Positions 32,746 through 41,104 of a stretch of 64,000 nt of DNA are shown piece by piece (within the stretch, counting starts at the first letter, position 1; each line of letters opens with the position of its first letter). The stretch lies in NCBI RefSeq assembly GCF_001544615.1, contig NZ_FCNV02000005.1:1-64000 (forward strand), in the 5' to 3' direction. A program made the position numbers and the translations under genes. The DNA is from Caballeronia concitans. Its GTDB lineage: Bacteria; Pseudomonadota; Gammaproteobacteria; Burkholderiales; Burkholderiaceae. The notes beneath the pieces were generated by a model that did no database searches, was not told the DNA's origin, and saw only the letters and a program-made list of their open reading frames with translations.

Positions 32746-33816
32746 TCAGCCGAACAGGCGCTCGACGCCGATCGTGATCGCGAGTCCGCCGCCGATGAGC
32801 CATGCATACAAAATCGCGCCGGTTGCAATCGCACGCGGACCTGCTTCGCGAATTTGCGCGATGCGCGTTTCCATGCCGAGGGCGGTCATCGCCATCGTGA
32901 GCGCGAAGGTGTCGAGCGTGTTGAGCGTGCTGATCGCGGTATCGGGCAGGATGTGCAGCGAGTTCACGACGACGAGCGCCAGAAAACCGAGCGCGAACCA
33001 CGGCACCGCGAGCTTGCCCTTGCCGGCCTGGGACGCTTCGTCCTTCGCGCCACGCGACCGGCTCACCCAGAACCCGACGAAGAGCAGCACCGGCACGAGC
33101 AGCATCACACGCGTCATCTTGACGATGGTCGCAATGTGCGTCGCTTCCGGACTCACGTTGCTCGCCGCGCCGACCACCTGCGCGACCTCGTGAATCGTGC
33201 CGCCGAAGAAGAGGCCCGCGCCGAGCGTGTCGAGATGCAGCCAGCCGGCGTGCATCGCAAGCGGGTAGAGGAACATCGAAAGCGTGCCGAACAGCACGAC
33301 GCTGCCGACGGCCATCGCGCTCTTGTGCGGCTTGGATTGCAGCGTCGATTCGAACGCGAGCACGGCGGCCGCGCCGCAAATTGCGCTGCCGGCGGCGGTG
33401 AGGAGCGCGGTATCGCGATCGAGCTTCATCAGCTTCATGCCGGCCCAGGTGCCGATGGCGAGCGTGCTCACCACGACGAGCACCGACACGGTGATGCCGG
33501 CCAGTCCGACATGCGCGATCTCCTGAAGACTCACGCGCAGCCCGAAGAACGCGACCGCGATGCGCAGCAGCTTGCGCGCCGAGAAGTTGACGCCTGCGGC
33601 CCAGCTTTGCGGCATGCCGTCCTTGAGCGCGTTGCCGTAGATGGCGCCGGCGAGAATGCCGACGATGAGCGGGCTGATCCCGAGTCCGGCGATGGCGGGC
33701 AGCGCCGAAAGCCGCGTGACGGCGGCCGCGAACAGCCCGACGAACAGAATGCCGTTGAGTTGCCCGCGCGTGGCAGAGTGCGAAGCGGCCGGGGCGGACG
33801 ATTGAACCGTGGACAT
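32746..33816 (-). CDS. yeiH: YeiH/UPF0324 family putative sulfate (sulfite) exporter
   Basis: This 356-residue inner-membrane protein has about ten to eleven hydrophobic helices. Conserved YeiH motifs include LGISPLIVGILAGAIYGN, AVAFFGLRVSLQEI, TAAGSAICGAAAVLAFE, GGTIHEVAQVVGAA and the C-terminal TALGMETRIAQI. Members are linked to export of sulfonate- or taurine-derived sulfite or sulfate. ATG 33816 follows AAGGACG. It is divergent from a LysR regulator, matching the yeiE/yeiH pair in enterobacteria. The exact substrate is inferred from family. Confidence 0.85.
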   Translation of the reverse strand: MSTVQSSAPAASHSATRGQLNGILFVGLFAAAVTRLSALPAIAGLGISPLIVGILAGAIYGNALKDGMPQSWAAGVNFSARKLLRIAVAFFGLRVSLQEIAHVGLAGITVSVLVVVSTLAIGTWAGMKLMKLDRDTALLTAAGSAICGAAAVLAFESTLQSKPHKSAMAVGSVVLFGTLSMFLYPLAMHAGWLHLDTLGAGLFFGGTIHEVAQVVGAASNVSPEATHIATIVKMTRVMLLVPVLLFVGFWVSRSRGAKDEASQAGKGKLAVPWFALGFLALVVVNSLHILPDTAISTLNTLDTFALTMAMTALGMETRIAQIREAGPRAIATGAILYAWLIGGGLAITIGVERLFG

Positions 33817-33894
33817 GGTGAGCGTCCTTGCATGCAAAGTTGATCCAGTGCCCATATCCTAGTCTCGATATATGCATATGAGAAATCGTGATTT

Positions 33895-33918
33895 AGAATG
33901 CCAAATATCGGCCATTCT
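33895..33918. promoter_or_regulatory. Candidate LysR operator between yeiH and its regulator
   Basis: AGAATG and CATTCT form a dyad across 12 bases in the 116 bp divergent gap. The whole gap is unusually AT-rich for this genome (GATATATGCATATGAG, ATTCTGATATTTTGAATG), as expected for overlapping divergent promoters. Confidence 0.5.
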
Positions 33919-33932
33919 GATATTTTGAATGC

Positions 33933-34823
33933 ATGACCCCCGAGCAGCTGATAACTTTCGCAACCGTCGCCGAGCATGGCAACATCAGCCGTGCGGCGGT
34001 CGCGTTGCATCTGTCGCAGCCGGCGGTTTCCGGTCAGCTTCGACTGTTGCAGGATGAGTTCGGCGAGCCGCTGTATCAGCGCGACGGTCGCGGCATCCGC
34101 CTCACGCCCGCAGGCGAACAATTGCGCATCTACGCCGAACGCCTGCGCGAAACGTTTCAGGCCGCCCACGCACTGCGCGATGCGATGCGCGGCCTCGAAC
34201 GCGGCACCTTGCGCGTCGGCGCGAGCACGACGCCCGCGAGCTATCTGTTGCCGTACCTGATCGCGGCATTCCACAAGCAATACCCCGATGTCGCGGTGAC
34301 GACCATCGACGGCAATACGACTGAAATCGTCGCGGCGCTCGGTTCGCTCGATATCGCGATCATCGAAGGGCCGGCGGGGCTGGAACTGCCGCCGACGGCG
34401 GGCGTGACCGCGTGGCGCGAGGACGAGATCGTGGCCATCGTGCCGGGCGGCCATCCGCTGGCCGACGGCCGCGAGGCCGCGACGCTCGCCGAGGTGAGCG
34501 AGCATCCGCTCGTGTTGCGCGAGCGCGGGTCGGGTGTGCGGCAGATCGTCGAGCGCGCGTTTGCGGAGGCGGGCGCTCAGATGCGCGTCGGGCTGGAAAT
34601 CGCCGGCGTGGAGGGCGTGAAGGAGGCCGTGCGGGCGGGCATGGGCGTCGGTTTTGTATCGGCGATGTCGATTCGCCACGAGTCCAATGTGCTGCGCCGT
34701 CTTCACATTGCTCCGGCTCCGCTGACGCGCCGCTTCTCAATCCTCGTGCCGCACGCGGCCGCGCCTTCGCGGGCGGCGTCGAGATTTCTCGAGCTTTGCG
34801 AGCAGTCGGATTCGATCGGCTAG
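33933..34823 (+). CDS. LysR-family regulator, divergent from yeiH (YeiE-like)
   Basis: This 296-residue LysR regulator has its helix-turn-helix at about residues 18-40 (NISRAAVALHLSQPAVSGQL) and its effector domain at about 90-290. The arrangement opposite yeiH is like YeiE, a regulator that responds to sulfite in enterobacteria. The start ATG 33933 has no ribosome site and lies only a few bases from TGATATTTT, which resembles a -10 element, so a leaderless transcript or a distal start is possible. The downstream neighbour is the kgu cluster, which has its own operator. Confidence 0.85.
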   Translation: MTPEQLITFATVAEHGNISRAAVALHLSQPAVSGQLRLLQDEFGEPLYQRDGRGIRLTPAGEQLRIYAERLRETFQAAHALRDAMRGLERGTLRVGASTTPASYLLPYLIAAFHKQYPDVAVTTIDGNTTEIVAALGSLDIAIIEGPAGLELPPTAGVTAWREDEIVAIVPGGHPLADGREAATLAEVSEHPLVLRERGSGVRQIVERAFAEAGAQMRVGLEIAGVEGVKEAVRAGMGVGFVSAMSIRHESNVLRRLHIAPAPLTRRFSILVPHAAAPSRAASRFLELCEQSDSIG

Positions 34824-34911
34824 GGAATTCCACTATGGCGCCGCGTGAAGCGTCGAGCGCACTATTCGTCCTCAGACAAGGCGCTCCGGCGTCTTTTTTC
34901 TAACCGGGAAA

Positions 34912-34925
34912 TGGAACCGGTTCCA
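34912..34925. promoter_or_regulatory. Perfect PtxS-like operator before kguE
   Basis: TGGAACCGGTTCCA is a perfect 14-base palindrome ending 17 bp before the kguE start. It matches the known Pseudomonas PtxS operator TGAAACCGGTTTCA at 12 of 14 positions, with the central ACCGGT intact. A ptxS gene is present in the same cluster. Identification as an operator is inferred from this match and position. Confidence 0.75.
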
Positions 34926-34941
34926 GACAAGGCGAGAGAGC

Positions 34942-35721
34942 GTGGTGGAAAGCACGAAAAGCATGGAAGTGGTGATCGTCGCGAGCGCATTCGGCGTCGA
35001 TGCGATCCGTCTTGACGGCCACGCCTTCTGGGCCGAGAGGGCCGCGCTCGCGGGCGCGGACGGCTTCGAAGTCCGCCGCGAATTGTTCGCCGACGACGCC
35101 GACACGCACCTCGATGCGCTGGCGCGTCTCGGCGAGCGTATCCACGCTGCGGGGCTTTGGTCCGTGCATTCGACGCCCGCGACGCTCTTTCGCGCGGACG
35201 GATCGCTGGATCGCAACGCGCTCACACTCGCGATCGACGAGGCGCATGCGCTCGGCGCGCGCATCGTGAAGCTGCAGTTGGGAGGGTTGGAAGGCAGCGT
35301 CGCCACCGATGCCGCGACCATTGATTGCATGATGAATGCAATTGGCGGCTCGCATGCGCGGGTCGTCGTCGAAAACGGACAGATGAAAGCGGGCGGTCTG
35401 CCTAGCGCATTCGAAGCACTGTTCGCCGCACTGCCGGCTGCAAGCGGCCTCGCCATGACGTTCGATACGGGCAACTGGCGCTGGGCGGATGTCGATCCGC
35501 TCGACGCCGCGAAGCGGCTTGCGCCGCACGTCGCGTATGTCCACTGCAAGACGACGCAAGGCGAGGGCGCGCGCCGCTTCGCCGTCGCGCCCGCGCATGA
35601 CGACGCAGCGTTTGCCGCGTTACTCGCGCGCCTGCCGTCGGACGTGCCGCGCGCAATCGAATACCCGTTCCGCGACGAAGCCGACGCCGCCGTTCAAGTC
35701 GCGCGCATCGCTGCGTTTTGA
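34942..35721 (+). CDS. kguE: KguE-type TIM-barrel epimerase/isomerase
   Basis: This 259-residue protein is a xylose-isomerase-like TIM barrel (AP endonuclease family 2 fold), with VASAFGVDAIR at the first strand, VVVENGQ in the middle and VHCKTTQG plus IEYPF near the end. The same fold heads the 2-ketogluconate operon of Pseudomonas (kguE), where its catalytic role is unsettled. The start is uncertain: GTG 34942 follows GGCGAGAGAG, while ATG 34963 would give MEVVIVASAFG, closer to the barrel start. It is the first gene after the PtxS-like site, with kguK 56 bp downstream. Confidence 0.8.
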   Translation: MVESTKSMEVVIVASAFGVDAIRLDGHAFWAERAALAGADGFEVRRELFADDADTHLDALARLGERIHAAGLWSVHSTPATLFRADGSLDRNALTLAIDEAHALGARIVKLQLGGLEGSVATDAATIDCMMNAIGGSHARVVVENGQMKAGGLPSAFEALFAALPAASGLAMTFDTGNWRWADVDPLDAAKRLAPHVAYVHCKTTQGEGARRFAVAPAHDDAAFAALLARLPSDVPRAIEYPFRDEADAAVQVARIAAF

Positions 35722-35777
35722 ATTCAGCATGCAATTGCCGCGCACAAGACATCACGCATAGAACACAAGGATCCGAC

Positions 35778-36776
35778 ATGCAAGCACAGCACGCAGCCCT
35801 CGATGTGGTCACTTACGGCGAAGCGATGGCGATGTTCGTCGCTGCCGCGACCGGCGATCTCGCGACGGTCGGCCAGTTCACGAAACGCATCGCCGGCGCG
35901 GATCTGAACGTCGCAATCGGCCTGTCGCGGCTCGGCTTCAAGGTGGGCTGGATGAGCCGCGTCGGCAACGATTCGTTCGGCCGCTACGTGCTCGACGTGC
36001 TCGCCGCCGAGGGCATCGACGCGCGCTGCGTGAGCGTCGACGAGCGTTATCCGACGGGCTTCCAGCTCAAAGGCAAGTGCGACGACGGCAGCGATCCTTC
36101 CGTCGAATACTTCCGCAAGGGGTCGGCGGCGAGCCACTTGTCGCTCGACGACTATGCCGCCGACTACGTGCTCGGCGCGCGTCATCTGCATCTGACGGGC
36201 GTGGCCCCCGCGATCTCCGCGACATCGCGCGAACTCGCTTTTCACATGGCCCGCGAAATGCGTGCAGCGGGCAAGACGATCTCGTTCGACCCGAATCTGC
36301 GCCCGACGCTGTGGCCTTCGCGCGAAGCAATGGCCGACGCGTTGAATGCGCTTGCCGCGCTCGCCGACTGGGTTTTGCCGGGCGTGAGCGAGGGCCTGAC
36401 GCTCACCGGTTACGCGAAGCCCGAGGACATCGCGGCGTTCTATCTCGATCGCGGCGCGAAAGGCGTGGTCGTGAAGCTCGGCGCGCACGGCGCGTATTTC
36501 CGCACCGCCGATGACGCAGAGGGGATCGTGCCGGCCGTACCGGTGGCGAATGTCGTCGACACGGTCGGTGCGGGCGACGGCTTCGCGGTCGGCGTGGTCA
36601 GCGCGCTGCTCGAAGGGCGCGATGTGCGCGATGCGATTGCACGCGGCAACCGCATCGGCGCATTGGCGATTCAGGTTATCGGCGATAGCGAAGGCTTGCC
36701 GACGCGCGCGGCGCTCGATGCACTCGAAACACGGGATTCCAACGACAAGACGGCCCGAGCCGCAGTCATCGCCTGA
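35778..36776 (+). CDS. kguK: 2-ketogluconate kinase
   Basis: This 332-residue PfkB-family kinase probably makes 2-keto-6-phosphogluconate. The signatures are VVTYGEAMAMFVA at the N terminus, RKGSAASHLS, SFDPNLRPTLW and the catalytic DTVGAGDGF. It differs from the KDG kinase at 3853. Its placement between kguE and an MFS transporter, with a 2-ketoacid reductase and PtxS downstream, makes 2-ketogluconate the best substrate guess. ATG 35778 gives the expected family N terminus; the in-frame start at 35718 overlaps the previous gene. Confidence 0.85.
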   Translation: MQAQHAALDVVTYGEAMAMFVAAATGDLATVGQFTKRIAGADLNVAIGLSRLGFKVGWMSRVGNDSFGRYVLDVLAAEGIDARCVSVDERYPTGFQLKGKCDDGSDPSVEYFRKGSAASHLSLDDYAADYVLGARHLHLTGVAPAISATSRELAFHMAREMRAAGKTISFDPNLRPTLWPSREAMADALNALAALADWVLPGVSEGLTLTGYAKPEDIAAFYLDRGAKGVVVKLGAHGAYFRTADDAEGIVPAVPVANVVDTVGAGDGFAVGVVSALLEGRDVRDAIARGNRIGALAIQVIGDSEGLPTRAALDALETRDSNDKTARAAVIA

Positions 36777-36785
36777 TCGTCGGGC

Positions 36786-36807
36786 AAAGCAGAGCCAAAG
36801 CAGAGCC
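36786..36807 (+). repeat. Tandem duplication of AAAGCAGAGCC
   Basis: Two exact 11-base copies lie head to tail in the gap between kguK and kguT, 10 bp after the kguK stop. It is one of several short tandem duplications at gene junctions in this window. Confidence 0.85.
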
Positions 36808-36863
36808 GGACCGTCACCAAGGCCATCTCGACAGACTCAACCGACTCACGTTCGGAGACAAAC

Positions 36864-38147
36864 ATGCAATCTTCCTCGACACCTACGCTCGCCGTGCGCC
36901 GCTGGTGGGCGATCATGCCGATCGTTTTCATCACGTACAGCCTTGCCTATCTCGACCGCGCGAACTATGGCTTTGCGGCGGCTGCGGGCATCAATCAGGA
37001 TCTCGGCATCAGCAAGGGCTTGTCGTCGCTGATCGGCGCGCTGTTTTTCCTGGGCTATTTCTTCTTTCAGATTCCCGGCGCCATCTATGCCGAGCGGCGC
37101 AGCGTGAAGAAGCTGGTGTTCTGGAGCCTCGTGCTCTGGGGCGGCTGCGCGGCGGCGACGGGCATGGTGAGCAACATTCCATCGCTGATGGTGATCCGCT
37201 TCGTGCTGGGCGTCGTCGAGGCGGCGGTGATGCCTGCGATGCTCGTGTTCATCGCGAACTGGTTCACGAAGTCCGAGCGCTCGCGTGCGAATACGTTTCT
37301 CATTCTCGGCAATCCGGTGACGGTGCTGTGGATGTCGGTGGTATCGGGTTATCTCGTGAACTCGTTCGGCTGGCGCCACATGTTCATCGCGGAGGGTTTG
37401 CCGGCTGTGGTGTGGGCGGTGATCTGGTGGTTCATCGTGAAGGACAAGCCCGCGCAAGTGAGCTGGCTTTCGGACCAGGAGAAGCGCGATCTCGATGCGA
37501 CGCTGCGTGCGGAGCAGGCGGCCATCAAGCCGGTGAAGAACTATGGTGAAGCGTTCAAGTCGCCGGCGGTCATCAAGCTGTGCGCGCAGTATTTCTGCTG
37601 GAGCATCGGCGTGTATGGTTTCGTGCTTTGGTTGCCGTCGATCTTGAAGAGCGGTTCGACGCTCGGCATGGTCGAGACGGGCTGGCTTTCGGCGGTGCCG
37701 TATCTCGCGGCGACCATTGCGATGCTGCTCGCTTCGTGGGCTTCCGACAAGCTTCAGGCGCGCAAGATTTTCGTGTGGCCGTTCTTGCTTATCGGTGCGA
37801 TTGCGTTCGCGGGTTCTTATCTTCTTGGATCGAGTAACTTCTGGGCTTCTTATGCGTTGCTCGTGATTGCGGGCGCGGCGATGTATGCACCGTATGGGCC
37901 GTTCTTTGCGATCGTGCCCGAGTTGCTGCCGAAGAATGTCGCTGGCGGAGCGATGGCGCTCATCAATAGCATGGGGGCGCTGGGATCGTTCGTGGGATCG
38001 TACGTTGTGGGATATCTCAATGGGGCGACCGGGTCGCCGGCGGCCTCGTACGTCTTTATGAGCGCTGCGCTGCTCGGAGCTGTTTGGCTTACTTTGGCTG
38101 TTAAGCCTCAAGGCCTTGTTAGTACTGGTGCTGTTGCACGGTCTTAA
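36864..38147 (+). CDS. kguT: 2-ketogluconate MFS transporter
   Basis: This 427-residue transporter has 12 predicted helices and the anion:cation symporter (ACS/phthalate permease) style, with YLDRANYGFAAAAGI after helix 1, GYFFFQIPGAIYAERRS in the first half and ASWASDKLQARK in the second. This family moves sugar acids with protons. The position in the kgu cluster makes 2-ketogluconate the likely substrate. ATG 36864 follows CGGAGAC. The last ~150 codons use TTT, TCT and GGT more often than neighbouring genes, just before the inverted-repeat element. Confidence 0.85.
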   Translation: MQSSSTPTLAVRRWWAIMPIVFITYSLAYLDRANYGFAAAAGINQDLGISKGLSSLIGALFFLGYFFFQIPGAIYAERRSVKKLVFWSLVLWGGCAAATGMVSNIPSLMVIRFVLGVVEAAVMPAMLVFIANWFTKSERSRANTFLILGNPVTVLWMSVVSGYLVNSFGWRHMFIAEGLPAVVWAVIWWFIVKDKPAQVSWLSDQEKRDLDATLRAEQAAIKPVKNYGEAFKSPAVIKLCAQYFCWSIGVYGFVLWLPSILKSGSTLGMVETGWLSAVPYLAATIAMLLASWASDKLQARKIFVWPFLLIGAIAFAGSYLLGSSNFWASYALLVIAGAAMYAPYGPFFAIVPELLPKNVAGGAMALINSMGALGSFVGSYVVGYLNGATGSPAASYVFMSAALLGAVWLTLAVKPQGLVSTGAVARS

Positions 38148-38173
38148 TGCGCGTTTTTGTCGTTGAGCTTGTT

Positions 38174-38801
38174 TTCGTGTCGGTCTATTTGGCTGCCCCT
38201 CCCCGGGGCGGGGGTCACTTTCTTTGCTGCTGCAAAGAAAGTAACCAAAGAAAGCAGCTTTAAACCGCCCGAAGCATGCCCGGTGTGCCCATTCTTGAAT
38301 CACGCGGTGGCACTCGCCTAAGTGTCGCCCCCACAAACCACACCGGGCTTGGTGCGAATAGCCACTGTGTCATCGCACCTTCAAACTCACTGGCACAGCA
38401 CTAAACAGCTCCGGCCCGCTACGCGGCCGATGGGTTAGTCGAATCACTGAGTAAGTTGGTGCTTGTAGCGCCTCCACTGCATTGGAAGTGAGTTTTTCTA
38501 ATTGCTTGCTTCTGCTTTGCTTTTCGCTTGTTCTAACCGGACGGCAGCGCGGAGCGCTGTGCCGGATGGATGAGCTGCTTACCACTAAGTTCGAGGGTGC
38601 GAAGGGTCAGTGGCTATTCGCACCAAGCCGGGTGAGTTTTGTGGGGGCGACACTTAGGCGGGGCCGGGGTGGGTGTCAAGTATGGTGAACTGCTTGAATT
38701 CAGTGGGCCTAATGAAAGCTGCTTTCTTTGGTTACTTTCTTTGCAGCAGCAAAGAAAGTGACCCCCGCCCCGGGGAGGGGCGAGCCAATAGACCGACGCG
38801 A
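38174..38801. repeat. Long inverted-repeat element, copy 2 (inside the kgu cluster)
   Basis: The 748 bp between kguT and kguD contain no gene. 38174-38265 (TCGTGTCGGTCTATT, then the CCTCCCCGGGGCGGGGG block and CTTTCTTTG/CAAAGAAAG motifs) is repeated in reverse complement at about 38714-38801. Inner arms follow: about 38320-38390 (AAGTGTCGCCCCCACAAA, then GGCTTGGTGCGAATAGCCACTG) matches the reverse complement of about 38590-38662. The ends agree with those of the element at 1711-2307 almost base for base, but the cores are unrelated. The flanking genes belong to one pathway, so the element probably entered a former kguT-kguD junction. Confidence 0.85.
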
Positions 38802-38895
38802 TAACAGTCTTCCCGAAACGGCATATCATCATCAGCAAGCAAGCCAAACCGCCAGATAAAACTTCCCGCCCGAGCAAGGGCAAAGACAACAGACC

Positions 38896-39867
38896 ATGAA
38901 CCGCAAAAAAATCGTAGCCTATAAACCTTTACCGTCCGACGTAGAAGCCTACTTGCGCGACCACGCCGAAGTGGTGACCGTCGACCCGAAGGACAAAGCC
39001 GCGTTCATAGCGGCACTCAAAGACGCCGACGGCGCGATCGGCGCAAGCGTGAAGATCTCGCCGGATATGATCGAAGGCGCAACGCGCCTCAAAGCGTTAT
39101 CGACCGTCTCGGTAGGTTTCGATCAATTCGACGTCGACGACCTCACGCGCCGCGGCATCGTGCTCACGCACACCCCCGACGTGCTCACCGAATCCACCGC
39201 CGATACCGTATTCGCGCTCATCCTCGCCAGCGCGCGACGCGTCGTCGAACTCGCCGAATGGGTCAAGGAAGGCAACTGGAAAGCCAGCATCGGTGAAGCG
39301 TGCTTCGGCGTCGACGTGCAAGGCAAAACGCTCGGCATCGTGGGCCTCGGACGCATTGGGGGGGCAGTCGCGCGGCGGGCGGCGCTCGGCTTTCGCATGA
39401 ACGTGCTGTACACGAATCGCCATGCCAACGAGCAAGCCGAACGAGACTATGGCGCCAGGCGCGTCTCGCTCGATGAACTCCTCGCGCAATCCGACTTCGT
39501 CTGCCTGCAAGTGCCGCTCACGCCGGAAACGCGCGGTCTCATCGGCGCGAATGAGCTGAAGAAGATGAAGCGAAGCGCGATTCTCATCAACGCATCGCGC
39601 GGGCCGACCGTCGATGAAGCCGCGCTCATCGATGCGCTCCAGAACGGCACCATCCGCGCCGCCGGCCTCGATGTCTTCGAAAAGGAACCGTTGCCCGCGG
39701 ATTCTCCGCTGCTCGCCATGAAGAACGTGGTCGCGTTGCCGCACATCGGTTCGGCTACCCATGAGACGCGTCACGCAATGAACCGCAATGCCGCCGAAAA
39801 CCTGCTCGCCGCGCTCGACGGTATGCTCACGCAGAACATCGTCAATCGCGAAGTGCTTAAGCGCTGA
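38896..39867 (+). CDS. kguD: 2-ketogluconate 6-phosphate reductase (D-2-hydroxyacid dehydrogenase family)
   Basis: This 323-residue NAD(P)-dependent dehydrogenase has the nucleotide motif GLGRIGGAVARR at about 150-161 and the catalytic triad R235 (NASRG), E264 (FEKEPL) and H283 (LPHIGSAT). It fits the glyoxylate/hydroxypyruvate/2-ketogluconate reductase family. In the kgu setting it should reduce 2-keto-6-phosphogluconate to 6-phosphogluconate, feeding central metabolism. No strong ribosome site precedes ATG 38896. The gap to kguT is occupied by the inverted-repeat element, so it may need a separate promoter. Confidence 0.85.
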   Translation: MNRKKIVAYKPLPSDVEAYLRDHAEVVTVDPKDKAAFIAALKDADGAIGASVKISPDMIEGATRLKALSTVSVGFDQFDVDDLTRRGIVLTHTPDVLTESTADTVFALILASARRVVELAEWVKEGNWKASIGEACFGVDVQGKTLGIVGLGRIGGAVARRAALGFRMNVLYTNRHANEQAERDYGARRVSLDELLAQSDFVCLQVPLTPETRGLIGANELKKMKRSAILINASRGPTVDEAALIDALQNGTIRAAGLDVFEKEPLPADSPLLAMKNVVALPHIGSATHETRHAMNRNAAENLLAALDGMLTQNIVNREVLKR

Positions 39868-39880
39868 CAGCGACGAAACC

Positions 39881-39910
39881 GCTCTTCGCATGCGCTAACA
39901 TGCGAAGAGC
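39881..39910. terminator. Perfect 12-base hairpin between kguD and ptxS
   Basis: GCTCTTCGCATG (39881-39892) and CATGCGAAGAGC (39899-39910) pair fully around CGCTAA. It starts 14 bp after the kguD stop. No U tract follows, so attenuation or RNA stabilisation are alternatives to termination. Its CATGCG core recalls the GCATG hairpins. Confidence 0.5.
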
Positions 39911-39969
39911 GTGCGCACGCCATCTACAGGGGATGGCTTCGCCGCCCCACCCGCAGGAGGCAGGCCGCA

Positions 39970-41094
39970 ATGACGAACATGTCCGACGATCCCGACCATT
40001 CCAAACAGCTAGCGCGTCTGCCGCGCGCCTTCGATGGCCGCCGCGCCACCATCACCGATGTGGCCCGCGAAGCCGGCACCGGCAAGACCAGCATTTCGCG
40101 TTATCTCAACGGCGAAACCGGCGTGCTGTCGCGGGACCTGCGCGCACGCATCGAAGCGGCCATCGAGAAGCTCGACTATCGCCCGAACCAGATGGCGCGC
40201 GGCCTCAAACGCGGCCGCAATCGGCTGATCGGCATGCTGCTCGCCGACCTCACGAATCCCTATTCCGTCGAAGTGCTGCAAGGCGTCGAAGCCGCGTGCC
40301 ACGCGCTCGGCTACATGCCGCTCATCTGTCATGCCGCCAACGAAGTCGACATGGAGCGGCGCTATCTGCAACTGCTGACGACGTATCGCGTGGAAGGCGT
40401 GATCGTCAACGCGCTCGGCGTCAAGGAGGAACTGCTGCAAGGCTTCACGCAAGGCGGCATTCCCGTGGTGCTGGTGGATCGAACGGTCGAAGGCATCGTG
40501 ACCGATATGGTCGGGCTCGACAATCCCGCCGCCGTCGCGCAGGCCACGCGTCACCTCGTCGATCAGGGCTTCGACGAACTGCTCTTCATCGTGCAGCCGG
40601 TGACGCATGTCAGTTCGCGGCGTCTGCGCGAAGCCGCGTTTCGTGAGACCATCGCGTCGCTTGGCGCAAGCGGCTCGACGCTCGTCGTCGATCTCGCCAA
40701 TGCCGCATCCGCGCTCGGCGAACTCGATGCGCGTGTCGATGCGGCGCATGCAGCGGGCAAGCGCGTCGCGCTCTTCGCGGCGAACGGGCCGGTGGCGTTG
40801 CGCGTCGCCGTGCATCTGAAGGAGCGCTACGGCGCGGACTGGCAGGCGAGCGTGGCGCTGCTCGCCATCGACGATTCCGAATGGGCAGAGCTTGCCGGAA
40901 TGACAGCGGTGCGTCAGCCGACTTACGAAATCGGCCGGCGGGCGGTCGAGTTCCTGCACGAGCGGCTCGGCGGAGCGGCGATGCCGGCGCGCGAGTGCCT
41001 CTTGCCCGGCGAACTCGTCGTGCGCGCTTCGACGCAGCGCGCGACGGGCGATACACCGCCGCAAGCGACGCACGAAATATCGCAAGGAAAGTGA
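39970..41094 (+). CDS. ptxS: LacI-family repressor of 2-ketogluconate genes (PtxS)
   Basis: This 374-residue LacI regulator has its helix-turn-helix at about residues 26-48 (ATITDVAREAGTGKTSISRYL) and hinge helix NQMARGLKRGRN. The periplasmic-binding-like effector domain begins at RLIGMLLADLTNPYS. The TGKTSISRYLNGE segment is typical of PtxS. PtxS responds to 2-ketogluconate and represses kgu genes; the palindrome at 34912 is its likely operator. I saw no second copy of that palindrome before ptxS itself. ATG 39970 follows CAGGAGG; ATG 39979 is an alternative. It lies 102 bp after kguD. Confidence 0.88.
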   Translation: MTNMSDDPDHSKQLARLPRAFDGRRATITDVAREAGTGKTSISRYLNGETGVLSRDLRARIEAAIEKLDYRPNQMARGLKRGRNRLIGMLLADLTNPYSVEVLQGVEAACHALGYMPLICHAANEVDMERRYLQLLTTYRVEGVIVNALGVKEELLQGFTQGGIPVVLVDRTVEGIVTDMVGLDNPAAVAQATRHLVDQGFDELLFIVQPVTHVSSRRLREAAFRETIASLGASGSTLVVDLANAASALGELDARVDAAHAAGKRVALFAANGPVALRVAVHLKERYGADWQASVALLAIDDSEWAELAGMTAVRQPTYEIGRRAVEFLHERLGGAAMPARECLLPGELVVRASTQRATGDTPPQATHEISQGK

Positions 41095-41104
41095 AGGAAG
41101 TGGA

